DNA of 16,669 nucleotides, taken from Candidatus Symbiobacter sp. (GTDB taxonomy: Bacteria; Pseudomonadota; Alphaproteobacteria; Elsterales; Elsteraceae). The stretch is from positions 1 to 16,669 of the forward strand of contig JASGCR010000011.1 of the NCBI GenBank assembly GCA_030054015.1, in the 5' to 3' direction. Every line of letters begins with the position of its first letter. Position 1 is the stretch's first letter. The notes beneath the pieces were generated by a model. The model saw only the letters and a program-made list of their open reading frames with translations. It was not told where the DNA came from and searched no databases. This document shows, piece after piece, positions 1-7,997 of this stretch. Position numbers and translations under genes: made by a program.

Positions 1-150
1 TAGAAAAGTCCGCGCGTAAGCGCGGGTAACTTTTCTTACCGAAGAATCCAGAAAAAGTCAGAAAATTCAACGGTTTCTGGATTCTCTGGATTCTTCGGTA
101 AGAATGCTTAACCGCGCTAAAGCGCGGAGCATTGTAACCTCAGAATGACA
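1..150. repeat. Multi-hairpin palindromic element, left copy (cut by window edge)
   Basis: Nested inverted repeats fill this stretch, which lies downstream of the hemagglutinin-like gene. A perfect 20-nt inverted repeat pairs 33-52 with 85-104. Positions 44-54 can alternatively pair with 74-84, because TCTGGATTC is tandemly duplicated at 76-84 and 85-93. A GC hairpin pairs 10-15 with 20-25 and is extended by 3-9 with 29-35. A second hairpin pairs 112-118 with 121-127 and is extended by 103-108 with 128-133. The stretch ends in GTAACCTCAGAATGAC (134-149), which finds no partner inside the window, so its complementary arm probably lies left of position 1. The layout (outer arm with AATGAC, two side hairpins, one long central hairpin) matches the element at 7998-8120, although the sequences differ. 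I see no U-rich tract that would make it a classical terminator. Confidence 0.75.
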
Positions 151-204
151 GTTTTAGGACTCAACCAGACCTTTCCTAAGCCGAAGGGCGGGGCAAAACG
201 CGAC

Positions 205-2469
205 CTATTCAACCCCACCCCAAAGACCATTATTATTCCAAAGATCGGTATTGCCCTGCATGGGATAGAGGTAATTTACCGCCAAATCATCCCGGAACCG
301 GCGCAAGGCTTCGCTTATATTGGTCGCCTCTTGGGTTCTACCAACCCCGCCCACCTTAAGCAACAGCGATTCGCTTGGTTTTGTGGTGCTGGCATCGTCG
401 GATTTCGCGGTTTGATTGGTTTCGGATGCGGAATCGACGTAATTTGTGATGTAGAACACACCCTTCGACCCCCTCACCGCGGTCGATTTTTTGCTTGAGC
501 TGGCGGCGGGGGATTCGTCAACGACGATGAGGCCCATGTCATCCCCCGCCTCATCATCGGTCGCATCTTCAGGCGCAATGGCGGGGCTGGGATTAATTTT
601 TGTCGTCTCCAATAATATATCACCGGGGTTGAGCATCACCTGGTCGTCTTCCAACAGACCGTTATTATTGCGCAAAATTTGCAGCGACATATTGTTAATT
701 AAATTATTATTATTATAAAGTTTGCCCAAACTGGTGGCAATGATGGCGGCATTTTGGTTCATATAGATCACCTCGCCGCTACCCAATTCAAAATCAAGCG
801 AGGTCTGTTTACCGCCCGACAGCAAAATGTAATTATTCAATTCCAGATTGCCATTCTGGGTTGCAAATTTCACACTGCCATTTCCAGTAATGGTTCCCTG
901 ATTGGTCAGGATAATGCCGCCCGTACCCGCCTCAAAAGTCAGTGAATGCCCCGAAGTCCAATAAATCCCGGCATCAATCGTGATGGTACCGCTCGATGTG
1001 GCCGGGCCATTACCCTTATTGGCATTAATGGTCACATCGTTCGTGACGAGCAAGTTATTCAAACTATTCACGCTGAGAATCGACGTGGCTTTATGGCTGT
1101 ATAATTGGCCTTTACAAGGCCCGCCTTTACAGAAATAAACATCCGACTGTCTGACATTGGCGATGGTAATATCGGTGGGATCAAGCAACAGACTCCCCCG
1201 CTGACCAAAAGCGGCGGTGGTTGAAACATCCCCATTAAAATTGAGGGTGATGCGTCCCGATACCTCGACCGCCCCGCCATTGCCCCCCAAAGCCCCACCA
1301 TTGGCGGTAATCCGGCCTTGGAAAGCGGTGGCATCATCGCCCCACAGCACGACCAAACCGCCTTTGCCATCATGCGTGGCATTGGCATTAATGTGGCCAG
1401 CTGGCCCCATGAAGCTGCGCATCGCATTCCGATCAAGCCCCAATTTTTGGCTTAATGCCAGGGGAGTGCCATGAAAATCTCCCCCCAGATAAACCGCGCC
1501 GCCCCCGGTTTTGCCCGATACGTCAATGCTGCCGTTATTGATAACATCGCCGCCCGCCGCCATTAAAACCACGGTGCCGCCTTGGGAGACCAAACTTTTG
1601 GCCTCGATCACGCCTTCATTATCGACCACGGCATTGGTCAAATCCTTGGCAGCTTGGGCGGTTAAATATACCGCGCCCCCCTCCGCCGCAATGAGGCCGG
1701 AATTAATCACCTGGATGGATTGTGACGGAGGGGACGGGTTATGATTGGCCGTCTCCTTGTCCTTATTTACCGCCGTCACCTTGTTTACCGCCGTTGGGCC
1801 CAATTCAAAATTTAACAGCCCATCGCCGTTAAAATCGACCACCAGCGATTCGGTGCCGCCCAATATGACCTTGCCCAAATTGGCTTTGATAACGCCCTGG
1901 TTGCTAATATTGGGGGCAAAAAACTCCGCCGCGCCGCGCGATGCCACCTCAATCACCCCCTTTAAGGTGATGCGCGATGCCGGATTAGCGGCGCGATTTT
2001 TCGGGCGGGTTGGGAGGGCATTTTTCCCGTTTTTAAGGAAAATATTATCGTCGATATCGATGGTGCTGGCGATGAAGTTTTGGCTGTTTACTTTGGATTT
2101 GCTGTTAAACACCAGGCCATTGGGATTGACCAAATAAACCGTACCATTCGAGATGATCTGGCCGTCAATTTGCGACACCGTCTTGCCCGTGACCCGATTC
2201 ATCACCGCCCCGCCTTTGGGCATATTATATTGCACAGTTTCATTAACCGCGATCGAAAACCCCAGCCATTCAATCACCGAATATAACGTCGTTTGCCGGA
2301 TCGTCATGTTCGTGTTGGTTTGGGCGATATGCGCATCCCCGCGTGTCACCACCCCGCCGGTTGGCATGGCCAGCAGCCCGTGGGGCGTGATCATGACCAT
2401 GACCATGACCGCCAAGATCACGGCAATTCGGGTCATTCTCTCTAAGATCAGCGTTGGCGCAATCCGCAT
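205..2469 (-). CDS. Filamentous-hemagglutinin-type secreted protein (TpsA-like, TPS domain)
   Basis: The predicted product is a 754-residue exoprotein of the two-partner secretion type. I chose the ATG at 2469 because AGGAGG lies 8 nt upstream; a GTG two codons earlier (2475) sits almost on that site. Residues 1-34 look like a signal peptide: charged n-region, hydrophobic IAVILAVMVMVMI, then a HGLLA-type cleavage site. A TPS/hemagglutination domain follows, with PTGGVVTRGDAHI near its start and the family motif NPNG at residues 115-118 (VYLVNPNGLVF). The middle is rich in Gly/Asn/Val repeats of beta-helix character (GGAVYLTAQA, GGTVVLMAAGG, GGLVVLWG). LLDPTDITI, common in this family, is near residue 430, followed by a close Cys pair (CKGGPC). 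The C-terminal third is low complexity and I recognise no domain or membrane anchor there. The protein is short for an FhaB-type adhesin. No TpsB (FhaC) transporter gene is in the window, so its export partner is unknown. It has its own promoter and ends with TAG. Confidence 0.82.
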   Translation of the reverse strand: MRIAPTLILERMTRIAVILAVMVMVMITPHGLLAMPTGGVVTRGDAHIAQTNTNMTIRQTTLYSVIEWLGFSIAVNETVQYNMPKGGAVMNRVTGKTVSQIDGQIISNGTVYLVNPNGLVFNSKSKVNSQNFIASTIDIDDNIFLKNGKNALPTRPKNRAANPASRITLKGVIEVASRGAAEFFAPNISNQGVIKANLGKVILGGTESLVVDFNGDGLLNFELGPTAVNKVTAVNKDKETANHNPSPPSQSIQVINSGLIAAEGGAVYLTAQAAKDLTNAVVDNEGVIEAKSLVSQGGTVVLMAAGGDVINNGSIDVSGKTGGGAVYLGGDFHGTPLALSQKLGLDRNAMRSFMGPAGHINANATHDGKGGLVVLWGDDATAFQGRITANGGALGGNGGAVEVSGRITLNFNGDVSTTAAFGQRGSLLLDPTDITIANVRQSDVYFCKGGPCKGQLYSHKATSILSVNSLNNLLVTNDVTINANKGNGPATSSGTITIDAGIYWTSGHSLTFEAGTGGIILTNQGTITGNGSVKFATQNGNLELNNYILLSGGKQTSLDFELGSGEVIYMNQNAAIIATSLGKLYNNNNLINNMSLQILRNNNGLLEDDQVMLNPGDILLETTKINPSPAIAPEDATDDEAGDDMGLIVVDESPAASSSKKSTAVRGSKGVFYITNYVDSASETNQTAKSDDASTTKPSESLLLKVGGVGRTQEATNISEALRRFRDDLAVNYLYPMQGNTDLWNNNGLWGGVE

Positions 2470-2524
2470 GAACACCCCCTCCTAAAAATTGTATTATTAT
2501 TAAATAACCATAAAGTTACGTCCT

Positions 2525-2554
2525 ATTCTATGAATCCTTCGTTTGAATCGTCAA
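2525..2554 (-). promoter_or_regulatory. Sigma-70-type promoter of the hemagglutinin-like gene
   Basis: On the minus strand TTGACG (2549-2554) is followed after 18 bases by TAGAAT (2525-2530). Each hexamer matches 5 of 6 consensus positions. The predicted transcription start near 2518 gives a leader of about 50 nt ending in the strong AGGAGG ribosome binding site. The surrounding 2485-2600 is AT-rich compared with the coding regions. Confidence 0.6.
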
Positions 2555-2574
2555 GTTAATTTTTTGTCAGAATT

Positions 2575-2589
2575 AACCTAAATTAGGTT
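2575..2589. promoter_or_regulatory. Operator-like palindrome upstream of the hemagglutinin-like gene
   Basis: AACCTAA (2575-2581) and TTAGGTT (2583-2589) form a perfect 7-bp inverted repeat around one base, extended by AATT on both sides with a one-base offset. Its centre is about 28 bp upstream of the -35 box of the promoter at 2525-2554, a position where an activator could bind. No regulator is identified; a chance palindrome in AT-rich DNA is possible. Confidence 0.3.
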
Positions 2590-2612
2590 TAATTTTGTCC
2601 CGCGCCTTTTAG

Positions 2613-2655
2613 GGCAAAAAGGGAGCGTCAAAAAAAGAACGGCAAAAAGGGAGCG
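2613..2655. repeat. Pair of 15-nt direct repeats (GGCAAAAAGGGAGCG)
   Basis: GGCAAAAAGGGAGCG occurs identically at 2613-2627 and 2641-2655, with a 28-base period. The spacer contains a further A-run (2630-2636). The motif resembles the AAAAGGAGCGT flank of the element at 7998 and the 12-bp repeats at 16524-16573. It lies between the end of glpX and the promoter of the next gene. Read on the minus strand these are U-runs after glpX, but no stable GC stem precedes them. Confidence 0.55.
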
Positions 2656-2684
2656 GCGGAATTTTCTATCTCTCGCGTGAGGGA

Positions 2685-3653
2685 TCAGGCGAGGCGGGAT
2701 TTGAGGTCCAAATTATGTTCGGCCTGGATATAACGCACCGTCCCGGTGACCGAGCGCATGACCATGGAATGGGTGGTCGCACGCAGCCCCGACCGCCGGA
2801 CACCGCGCAGCATGGTGCCATCGGTGACTCCGGTCGCGGCAAACATGACATTGCCCTTGGCCAAATCATGCAGATTATAAATCCGGTTGTAATCGGTGAT
2901 GCCAATGCGCGAGGCGCGGCTGCGCTCATCCTCGTTGCGGAACACCAGGCGGCCTTGCATTTGCCCGCCGACACAGCGCAAGGCGGCGGCCGCCAACACA
3001 CCTTCGGGCGCACCGCCAGTGCCAAAATAAATATCAACCCCGCTCTCAGGTTGGGCGGTGGCGATCACCCCCGACACATCGCCGTCGGAGATAAGGATAA
3101 TCCGCGCCCCGGCGGCACGCACCTGGGCAATTAAGTCGCTGTGGCGCGGGCGATCCAGGATACAGGCCACGAGGTCGCCGACCGGAATTTTTTTAGCCCG
3201 CGCCAATTCTTTAAGATTTTTTTCCGGCGTGGCATTAAGGTCGATCAAATGGTCGGGAAACCCGCCGCCAATGGCGATTTTATCCATATAAGTATCGGGG
3301 GCATGAAGAAATCCGCCCGCATCCGCCATCGCCATCACCGCCAGGGCATTTTGCCCGCCCTTGGCCGTGATGGTGGTACCCTCAAGCGGATCAAGGGCAA
3401 TGTCAATTTTGGGGCCATGGCCGGTGCCAACTTTTTCCCCGATATAAAGCATCGGGGCTTCGTCGCGTTCGCCCTCGCCAATCACGACCTTGCCGTCAAT
3501 CGCCAGCCCGTTCAGGGCCTGGCGAATGGCGTTCACCGCCGCTTGATCGGCCTGTTTTTCGTCGCCGCGCCCCATCATTTGCACGGCGGCCAAGGCCCCC
3601 GCTTCGGTGACACGCACGGCTTCCAAAGCCAAATTTCGATCCATACCCTGCAT
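2685..3653 (-). CDS. glpX: Class II fructose-1,6-bisphosphatase
   Basis: The enzyme hydrolyses fructose 1,6-bisphosphate to fructose 6-phosphate and phosphate, a gluconeogenic step that also serves pentose phosphate supply; it is cytosolic and metal dependent. The 322-residue product aligns from memory with E. coli GlpX along its length. GEGERDEAPMLYIGEKVGTG is at 59-78, DPLEGTT at 88-94, TYMDK at 121-125 and GTGGAPEGV near 211-219. The residues corresponding to E. coli D33, E57, D85, Y119 and E213 appear as D36, E60, D88, Y122 and E217, so activity is expected. The chosen ATG (3653) has AAGGA about 10 nt upstream. The frame is open up to 3722 inside rpoC, but that extension is not family sequence. 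An ATG three codons further in (3644) is a weaker alternative, with its AGGG too close. The gene starts 13 nt after the rpoC stop, which suggests co-transcription with rpoC and possible translational coupling. Some bifunctional relatives also act on sedoheptulose bisphosphate; the sequence alone does not decide this. Confidence 0.93.
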   Translation of the reverse strand: MQGMDRNLALEAVRVTEAGALAAVQMMGRGDEKQADQAAVNAIRQALNGLAIDGKVVIGEGERDEAPMLYIGEKVGTGHGPKIDIALDPLEGTTITAKGGQNALAVMAMADAGGFLHAPDTYMDKIAIGGGFPDHLIDLNATPEKNLKELARAKKIPVGDLVACILDRPRHSDLIAQVRAAGARIILISDGDVSGVIATAQPESGVDIYFGTGGAPEGVLAAAALRCVGGQMQGRLVFRNEDERSRASRIGITDYNRIYNLHDLAKGNVMFAATGVTDGTMLRGVRRSGLRATTHSMVMRSVTGTVRYIQAEHNLDLKSRLA

Positions 3654-3666
3654 TACTGATGGTTCC

Positions 3667-6600
3667 TTAGGCGATTTTGGGCTGCGGCATGTCGTCATCA
3701 TTATGCGTGACTTTGCGATCACGGGCTGCCGCTTGCAGTCGCATCCGCGCCATCATGCTGCCGGTACCGGCGGGGATCAAACGCCCGACAATGACGTTTT
3801 CTTTGAGGCCTTCGAGTTTATCGACTTTGCCGCCGGTTGAGGCCTCGGTCAGCACCCGCGTGGTTTCTTGGAACGAGGCCGCCGAGATAAAGCTGTTGGT
3901 TTGCAACGAGGCCTTGGTAATGCCTTGGAGTACCGGATGCGCCGTCGCACCGCGCAGATTTTGCTCGGCCATTTTACGGTTTTCGGCTTCGAATTCCAAT
4001 TTATCGATCTGTTCATCGACCAGGTAAGTCGTATCGCCAGGCTCGTCAATTTCGACTTTTTGCAGCATTTGCCGCACGATCACCTCGATATGCTTGTCGT
4101 TGATTTTCACGCCTTGCAAACGATAGACTTCTTGGATTTCATAGATCAGGTAATTGGCTAAAGCCTCGACCCCCAAAATCCGCAAAATATCGTGCGGCAC
4201 CGGATTGCCATCCATCAGCAAATCGCCCTTGGCGACATAATCGCCCTCATGCACACTAATGTGTTTGCCTTTCGGAATCATACATTCCATCGGCTCGCGC
4301 CCTTCTTCATTGGGAACAATGACGATGCGGCGTTTGTTTTTGTGATCCTTGCCAAATTCGACGCGGCCATCAATTTCGCTTATGATGGCGAAATCTTTGG
4401 GTTTGCGGGCTTCAAACAATTCCGCCACCCGCGGCAAGCCCCCGGTAATATCGCGGGTTTTGGAGGATTCGCGGGGGATACGCGCCAGCACGTCGCCGGC
4501 CTTGACCGGTTGGTTGTTTTCCACCGACAAAATCGCATCAACCGAGAGGAAATAGCGGGCTTCCATCCCATTATTGAGACGCAGACTATTGCCCACCGCA
4601 TCGTTCAAGACAATGCGCGGTTTCAAATCACTGCCCCGCGGTTGTTGCCGCCAATCGACCACGACGCGATTGGATATGCCGGTTGATTCATCCAATACTT
4701 CGCGCATTGACACGCCTTCGGTCAAATCCTCGAAACGCGCAATCCCATCGCATTCGGTGAGAATCGGCAAAGTATACGGGTCCCATTCGGCCAGGCGTTG
4801 ACCTTTTGTCGTGGCATGACCCTCATCGACAAATAATTTCGCCCCATAGGGAATTTTGTGACGGGCGCGTTCACGCAGCATGTCATCGACCAAAACCAAT
4901 TCCATATTGCGGCCCATGACGATCATCACGCCCTGGCTGTTGGTGACCACGGCGCGGTTGGAGAGGCGTACTTTGCCTTCCCAGGCCGCTTCGATGCTCG
5001 ATTGCTCCGCACCGCGTTGTACCGCCCCGCCAATATGGAAGGTACGCATGGTCAATTGGGTGCCAGGCTCGCCAATGGATTGCGCGGCAATGACACCGAC
5101 AGCTTCGCCGGCATTGACGCGGTGACCGCGGGCAAGATCACGGCCATAACAAGTAGCGCAAATCCCGATGCGCGATTCACAGGTCAGAGGCGAGCGGATA
5201 AACACCGCATCAATGCCCGCTTTTTCGATTTTATCGACCCCGTCTTCGTCAATCACCGCGCCCGCCGCGACTATTTTCTCTTTGCTGGTGGGGTGGATAA
5301 TGTCGCTCACCGTGCTGCGTCCCAAAATCCGCTCGGATAGGGGCGAGATCACTTCGCCGCCATCGACCACGGCGCGTACCGTCACGCCTTGCTGGGTGCC
5401 GCAATCATCTTCGTTAATGATACAATCCTGGGCGACATCGACCAGACGACGGGTCAAATACCCCGAATTGGCGGTTTTAAGTGCCGTATCCGCCAGGCCT
5501 TTGCGCGCCCCGTGCGTAGAATTGAAATATTCCAGCACCGTCAAACCTTCTTTGAAGTTCGAGATGATCGGGGTTTCGATGATTTCGCCCGATGGTTTGG
5601 CCATAAGGCCGCGCATCCCCGCCAATTGCTTGATCTGGGCGGCAGATCCCCGCGCCCCCGAATGCGCCATCATATAGACGGCATTGACCGGTTTGCCGGC
5701 TTGGGGTTGTTGCATCACTTTCATCATGGCTTCGGACACGTGTTCGGTGCATTGCGACCAGACATCGACGACTTTGTTGTATTTTTCACCCTGGGTGATC
5801 AAACCATCCAGATATTGCTGTTCATATTCTTTGATCTTTTCCTGGGCTTCGCCGACCAATTTGGCCTTGGCATCCGGGATGATCAAATCGTCTTTGCCGA
5901 AGGAAATGCCGGCGTGACAAGCATGGGTAAAGCCCAGTGTCATCAAGCGATCGGCAAACAACACGGTTTCTTTTTGCCCGCAATGGCGATAGACCAAATC
6001 AATGATGTTGGACACGTCTTTTTTGGTCAAAACGCGGTTAATCAGGTCAAACGGCACGTTTTTGTGGCGCGGCAAAATTTCCGACAGCAACATCCGGCCC
6101 GGCGTGGTCTCTAACCGTTGGGTTATGGCTTTGCCATCTTTATCCACCGTATGGTAGCGCGCCCGTATCGGGCTGTGCAGCGTTATGGATTTGCTGGCCA
6201 GCGCATGTTCGATTTCGCCAATCGTGCCAAAAGCGGGGCGCAGCGGCTTGCCATCTTTATCCACCGGATAACTGCCCGGCACCGCCTCCATCGTCATGTA
6301 ATACAGGCCCAGCACAATATCTTGGCTGGGGACGATGATGGGCTTGCCATTGGCCGGAGACAAAATATTATTGGTCGACATCATGAGGACGCGGCCTTCC
6401 AACTGCGCCTCTAACGCCAAGGGAACATGCACCGCCATTTGGTCGCCATCGAAATCGGCGTTAAAAGCGGTACAAACCAGTGGATGTAATTGGATCGCCT
6501 TGCCTTCAATCAAGACCGGTTCAAACGCCTGGATCCCCAGGCGGTGCAAGGTCGGGGCGCGGTTAAGCATCACCGGATGCTCGCGGATAACCTCGGACAG

Positions 6601-7842
6601 AATGTCCCACACTTCGGGGCGTTCTTTTTCGACCATGCGTTTCGCGGCCTTAATCGTCGAGGCCAGGCCGTAAATCTCCAATTTGGCGTAAATAAAGGGC
6701 TTGAACAATTCCAAGGCCATTTTCTTGGGCAGGCCGCATTGATGCAGTTTCAATTCCGGCCCGACGACAATCACCGACCGCCCCGAATAATCGACGCGCT
6801 TGCCCAAAAGATTCTGCCGGAACCGCCCTTGTTTGCCCTTGAGCATATCGGACAAGGATTTCAGCGGCCGTTTGTTGGGGCCGGAAATCACCCGCCCGCG
6901 CCGCCCATTGTCAAACAACGCATCCACCGCCTCTTGCAACATGCGTTTTTCATTGCGCACGATGATGTCGGGGGCTTTGAGTTCCATCAAGCGTTTCAGG
7001 CGGTTGTTGCGGTTGATGACGCGGCGATAAAGATCATTCAAATCCGAGGTGGCAAATCGCCCGCCATCCAATGGCACCAAGGGGCGCAATTCGGGCGGAA
7101 TGACCGGAATCACTTCCATGATCATCCATTCCGGCCTGGAATTGGAACTGTCAAAGGCTTCGACCAATTTCAAACGTTTGACCAATTTTTTGCGTTTCGC
7201 CTCGGACGAGGTTTCGCGCAAATCGGTCTGCAGCTTGGTCAATTCGTCTTTGAGATTGATTTCTTTCATGAGGTCGCGCAAGGCCTCAGCCCCGATTTTG
7301 GCGGTGAAATTTTCCTCGCCATATTCTTCTTTGGCTTTGAGATAATCATCTTCGGACAGCAATTGCCGTTGTTTGAGGGGGGTGAGACCCGGCTCGGTAA
7401 CGATGAAGCTTTCAAAATACAATATCCGCTCTAAATCCTTGAGCGTCATGTCAAGCAACAAGCCAATCCGCGACGGCAGCGATTTCAGGAACCATATATG
7501 GGCAACGGGCGACACCAATTCGATATGCCCCATGCGCTCGCGCCGCACTTTTTGCAGCGTGACTTCGACGCCGCATTTTTCGCAGTGAATGCCGCGATAT
7601 TTCATGCGTTTATATTTGCCGCACAGACATTCATAATCTTTGACCGGGCCGAAAATACGGGCGCAGAACAGCCCATCGCGTTCGGGTTTGAAGGTGCGAT
7701 AATTGATGGTTTCCGGCTTTTTCACCTCGCCAAACGACCAGGAGCGAATCCATTCCGGGCTGGCGATCGAGACTTTGATCTCGTCAAAGCTTTGCGGGGC
7801 CGAGACAAGTTCACGTAAGCTGGCATTGATCAATTCATTCAT
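3667..7842 (-). CDS. rpoC: DNA-directed RNA polymerase subunit beta'
   Basis: This is the clamp and catalytic subunit of RNA polymerase, 1391 residues against 1407 in E. coli. The N-terminal zinc site is complete (C72, C74, C87, C90 in CLCGKYKRMKYRGIHCEKCG). The active-site loop NADFDGDQMAVHVPL carries the three magnesium-binding aspartates D463, D465 and D467. The second zinc site has C814 (DDCGTQQG) and C888, C895, C898 (CESRIGICATC). The bridge helix and trigger loop region is intact (PGTQLTMRTFHIGGAVQRG). The ATG at 7842 has GGAG 8 nt upstream and ends the open frame naturally. The spacer to rpoB is unusually long at 294 bases and holds two strong secondary structures. Beta' must be made in step with beta, so either the structures allow read-through or rpoC has its own promoter; I saw no convincing promoter in the spacer. 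The C-terminus ends in MPQPKIA. Confidence 0.98.
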   Translation of the reverse strand: MNELINASLRELVSAPQSFDEIKVSIASPEWIRSWSFGEVKKPETINYRTFKPERDGLFCARIFGPVKDYECLCGKYKRMKYRGIHCEKCGVEVTLQKVRRERMGHIELVSPVAHIWFLKSLPSRIGLLLDMTLKDLERILYFESFIVTEPGLTPLKQRQLLSEDDYLKAKEEYGEENFTAKIGAEALRDLMKEINLKDELTKLQTDLRETSSEAKRKKLVKRLKLVEAFDSSNSRPEWMIMEVIPVIPPELRPLVPLDGGRFATSDLNDLYRRVINRNNRLKRLMELKAPDIIVRNEKRMLQEAVDALFDNGRRGRVISGPNKRPLKSLSDMLKGKQGRFRQNLLGKRVDYSGRSVIVVGPELKLHQCGLPKKMALELFKPFIYAKLEIYGLASTIKAAKRMVEKERPEVWDILSEVIREHPVMLNRAPTLHRLGIQAFEPVLIEGKAIQLHPLVCTAFNADFDGDQMAVHVPLALEAQLEGRVLMMSTNNILSPANGKPIIVPSQDIVLGLYYMTMEAVPGSYPVDKDGKPLRPAFGTIGEIEHALASKSITLHSPIRARYHTVDKDGKAITQRLETTPGRMLLSEILPRHKNVPFDLINRVLTKKDVSNIIDLVYRHCGQKETVLFADRLMTLGFTHACHAGISFGKDDLIIPDAKAKLVGEAQEKIKEYEQQYLDGLITQGEKYNKVVDVWSQCTEHVSEAMMKVMQQPQAGKPVNAVYMMAHSGARGSAAQIKQLAGMRGLMAKPSGEIIETPIISNFKEGLTVLEYFNSTHGARKGLADTALKTANSGYLTRRLVDVAQDCIINEDDCGTQQGVTVRAVVDGGEVISPLSERILGRSTVSDIIHPTSKEKIVAAGAVIDEDGVDKIEKAGIDAVFIRSPLTCESRIGICATCYGRDLARGHRVNAGEAVGVIAAQSIGEPGTQLTMRTFHIGGAVQRGAEQSSIEAAWEGKVRLSNRAVVTNSQGVMIVMGRNMELVLVDDMLRERARHKIPYGAKLFVDEGHATTKGQRLAEWDPYTLPILTECDGIARFEDLTEGVSMREVLDESTGISNRVVVDWRQQPRGSDLKPRIVLNDAVGNSLRLNNGMEARYFLSVDAILSVENNQPVKAGDVLARIPRESSKTRDITGGLPRVAELFEARKPKDFAIISEIDGRVEFGKDHKNKRRIVIVPNEEGREPMECMIPKGKHISVHEGDYVAKGDLLMDGNPVPHDILRILGVEALANYLIYEIQEVYRLQGVKINDKHIEVIVRQMLQKVEIDEPGDTTYLVDEQIDKLEFEAENRKMAEQNLRGATAHPVLQGITKASLQTNSFISAASFQETTRVLTEASTGGKVDKLEGLKENVIVGRLIPAGTGSMMARMRLQAAARDRKVTHNDDDMPQPKIA

Positions 7843-7933
7843 CGTTTTAACTCCATTAACCCGAAATTAATATTTTTTTCAGTGGGTGGTGATTTTTCTT
7901 AGTTTCTTAAGGAAAGACGGAACAAGTCGTACT

Positions 7934-7967
7934 GACCCCCCCCTTCCTGCTTAGGAAGGGGGGGGTC
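7934..7967. repeat. C8/G8 perfect hairpin in the rpoB-rpoC spacer
   Basis: GACCCCCCCCTTCCT (7934-7948) and AGGAAGGGGGGGGTC (7953-7967) pair perfectly over 15 bp around a 4-base loop. GTACT (7929-7933) and AGTAC (7971-7975) extend the stem past a small bulge. In the rpoBC transcript it would be a very stable hairpin lying 92 nt upstream of the rpoC start codon. No U-tract follows it on the minus strand, so it does not look like a classical intrinsic terminator. A processing or mRNA-stabilising role, or simply a repeat insertion, is possible. Confidence 0.7.
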
Positions 7968-7997
7968 TAAAGTACTTAATCAGACCTTCCAAAAGGA

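Noticed and set aside
2613..2684. Rho-independent terminator after glpX
   Set aside because: U-runs exist on the minus strand, but the preceding self-complementarity (CTC/GAG around GCGT) is only about 3 bp.
3654..3722. Longer N-terminus for glpX overlapping the rpoC 3' end
   Set aside because: The extra 23 residues are unlike GlpX and just read rpoC out of frame; the ATG at 3653 has a good ribosome binding site and fits the family start.
6490..7434. Long plus-strand open frame (314 codons) opposite rpoC, and many similar ones opposite rpoB, glpX and the exoprotein gene
   Set aside because: They lie antisense to confidently identified genes, have no recognisable family sequence, and follow from the codon use of the real strand.
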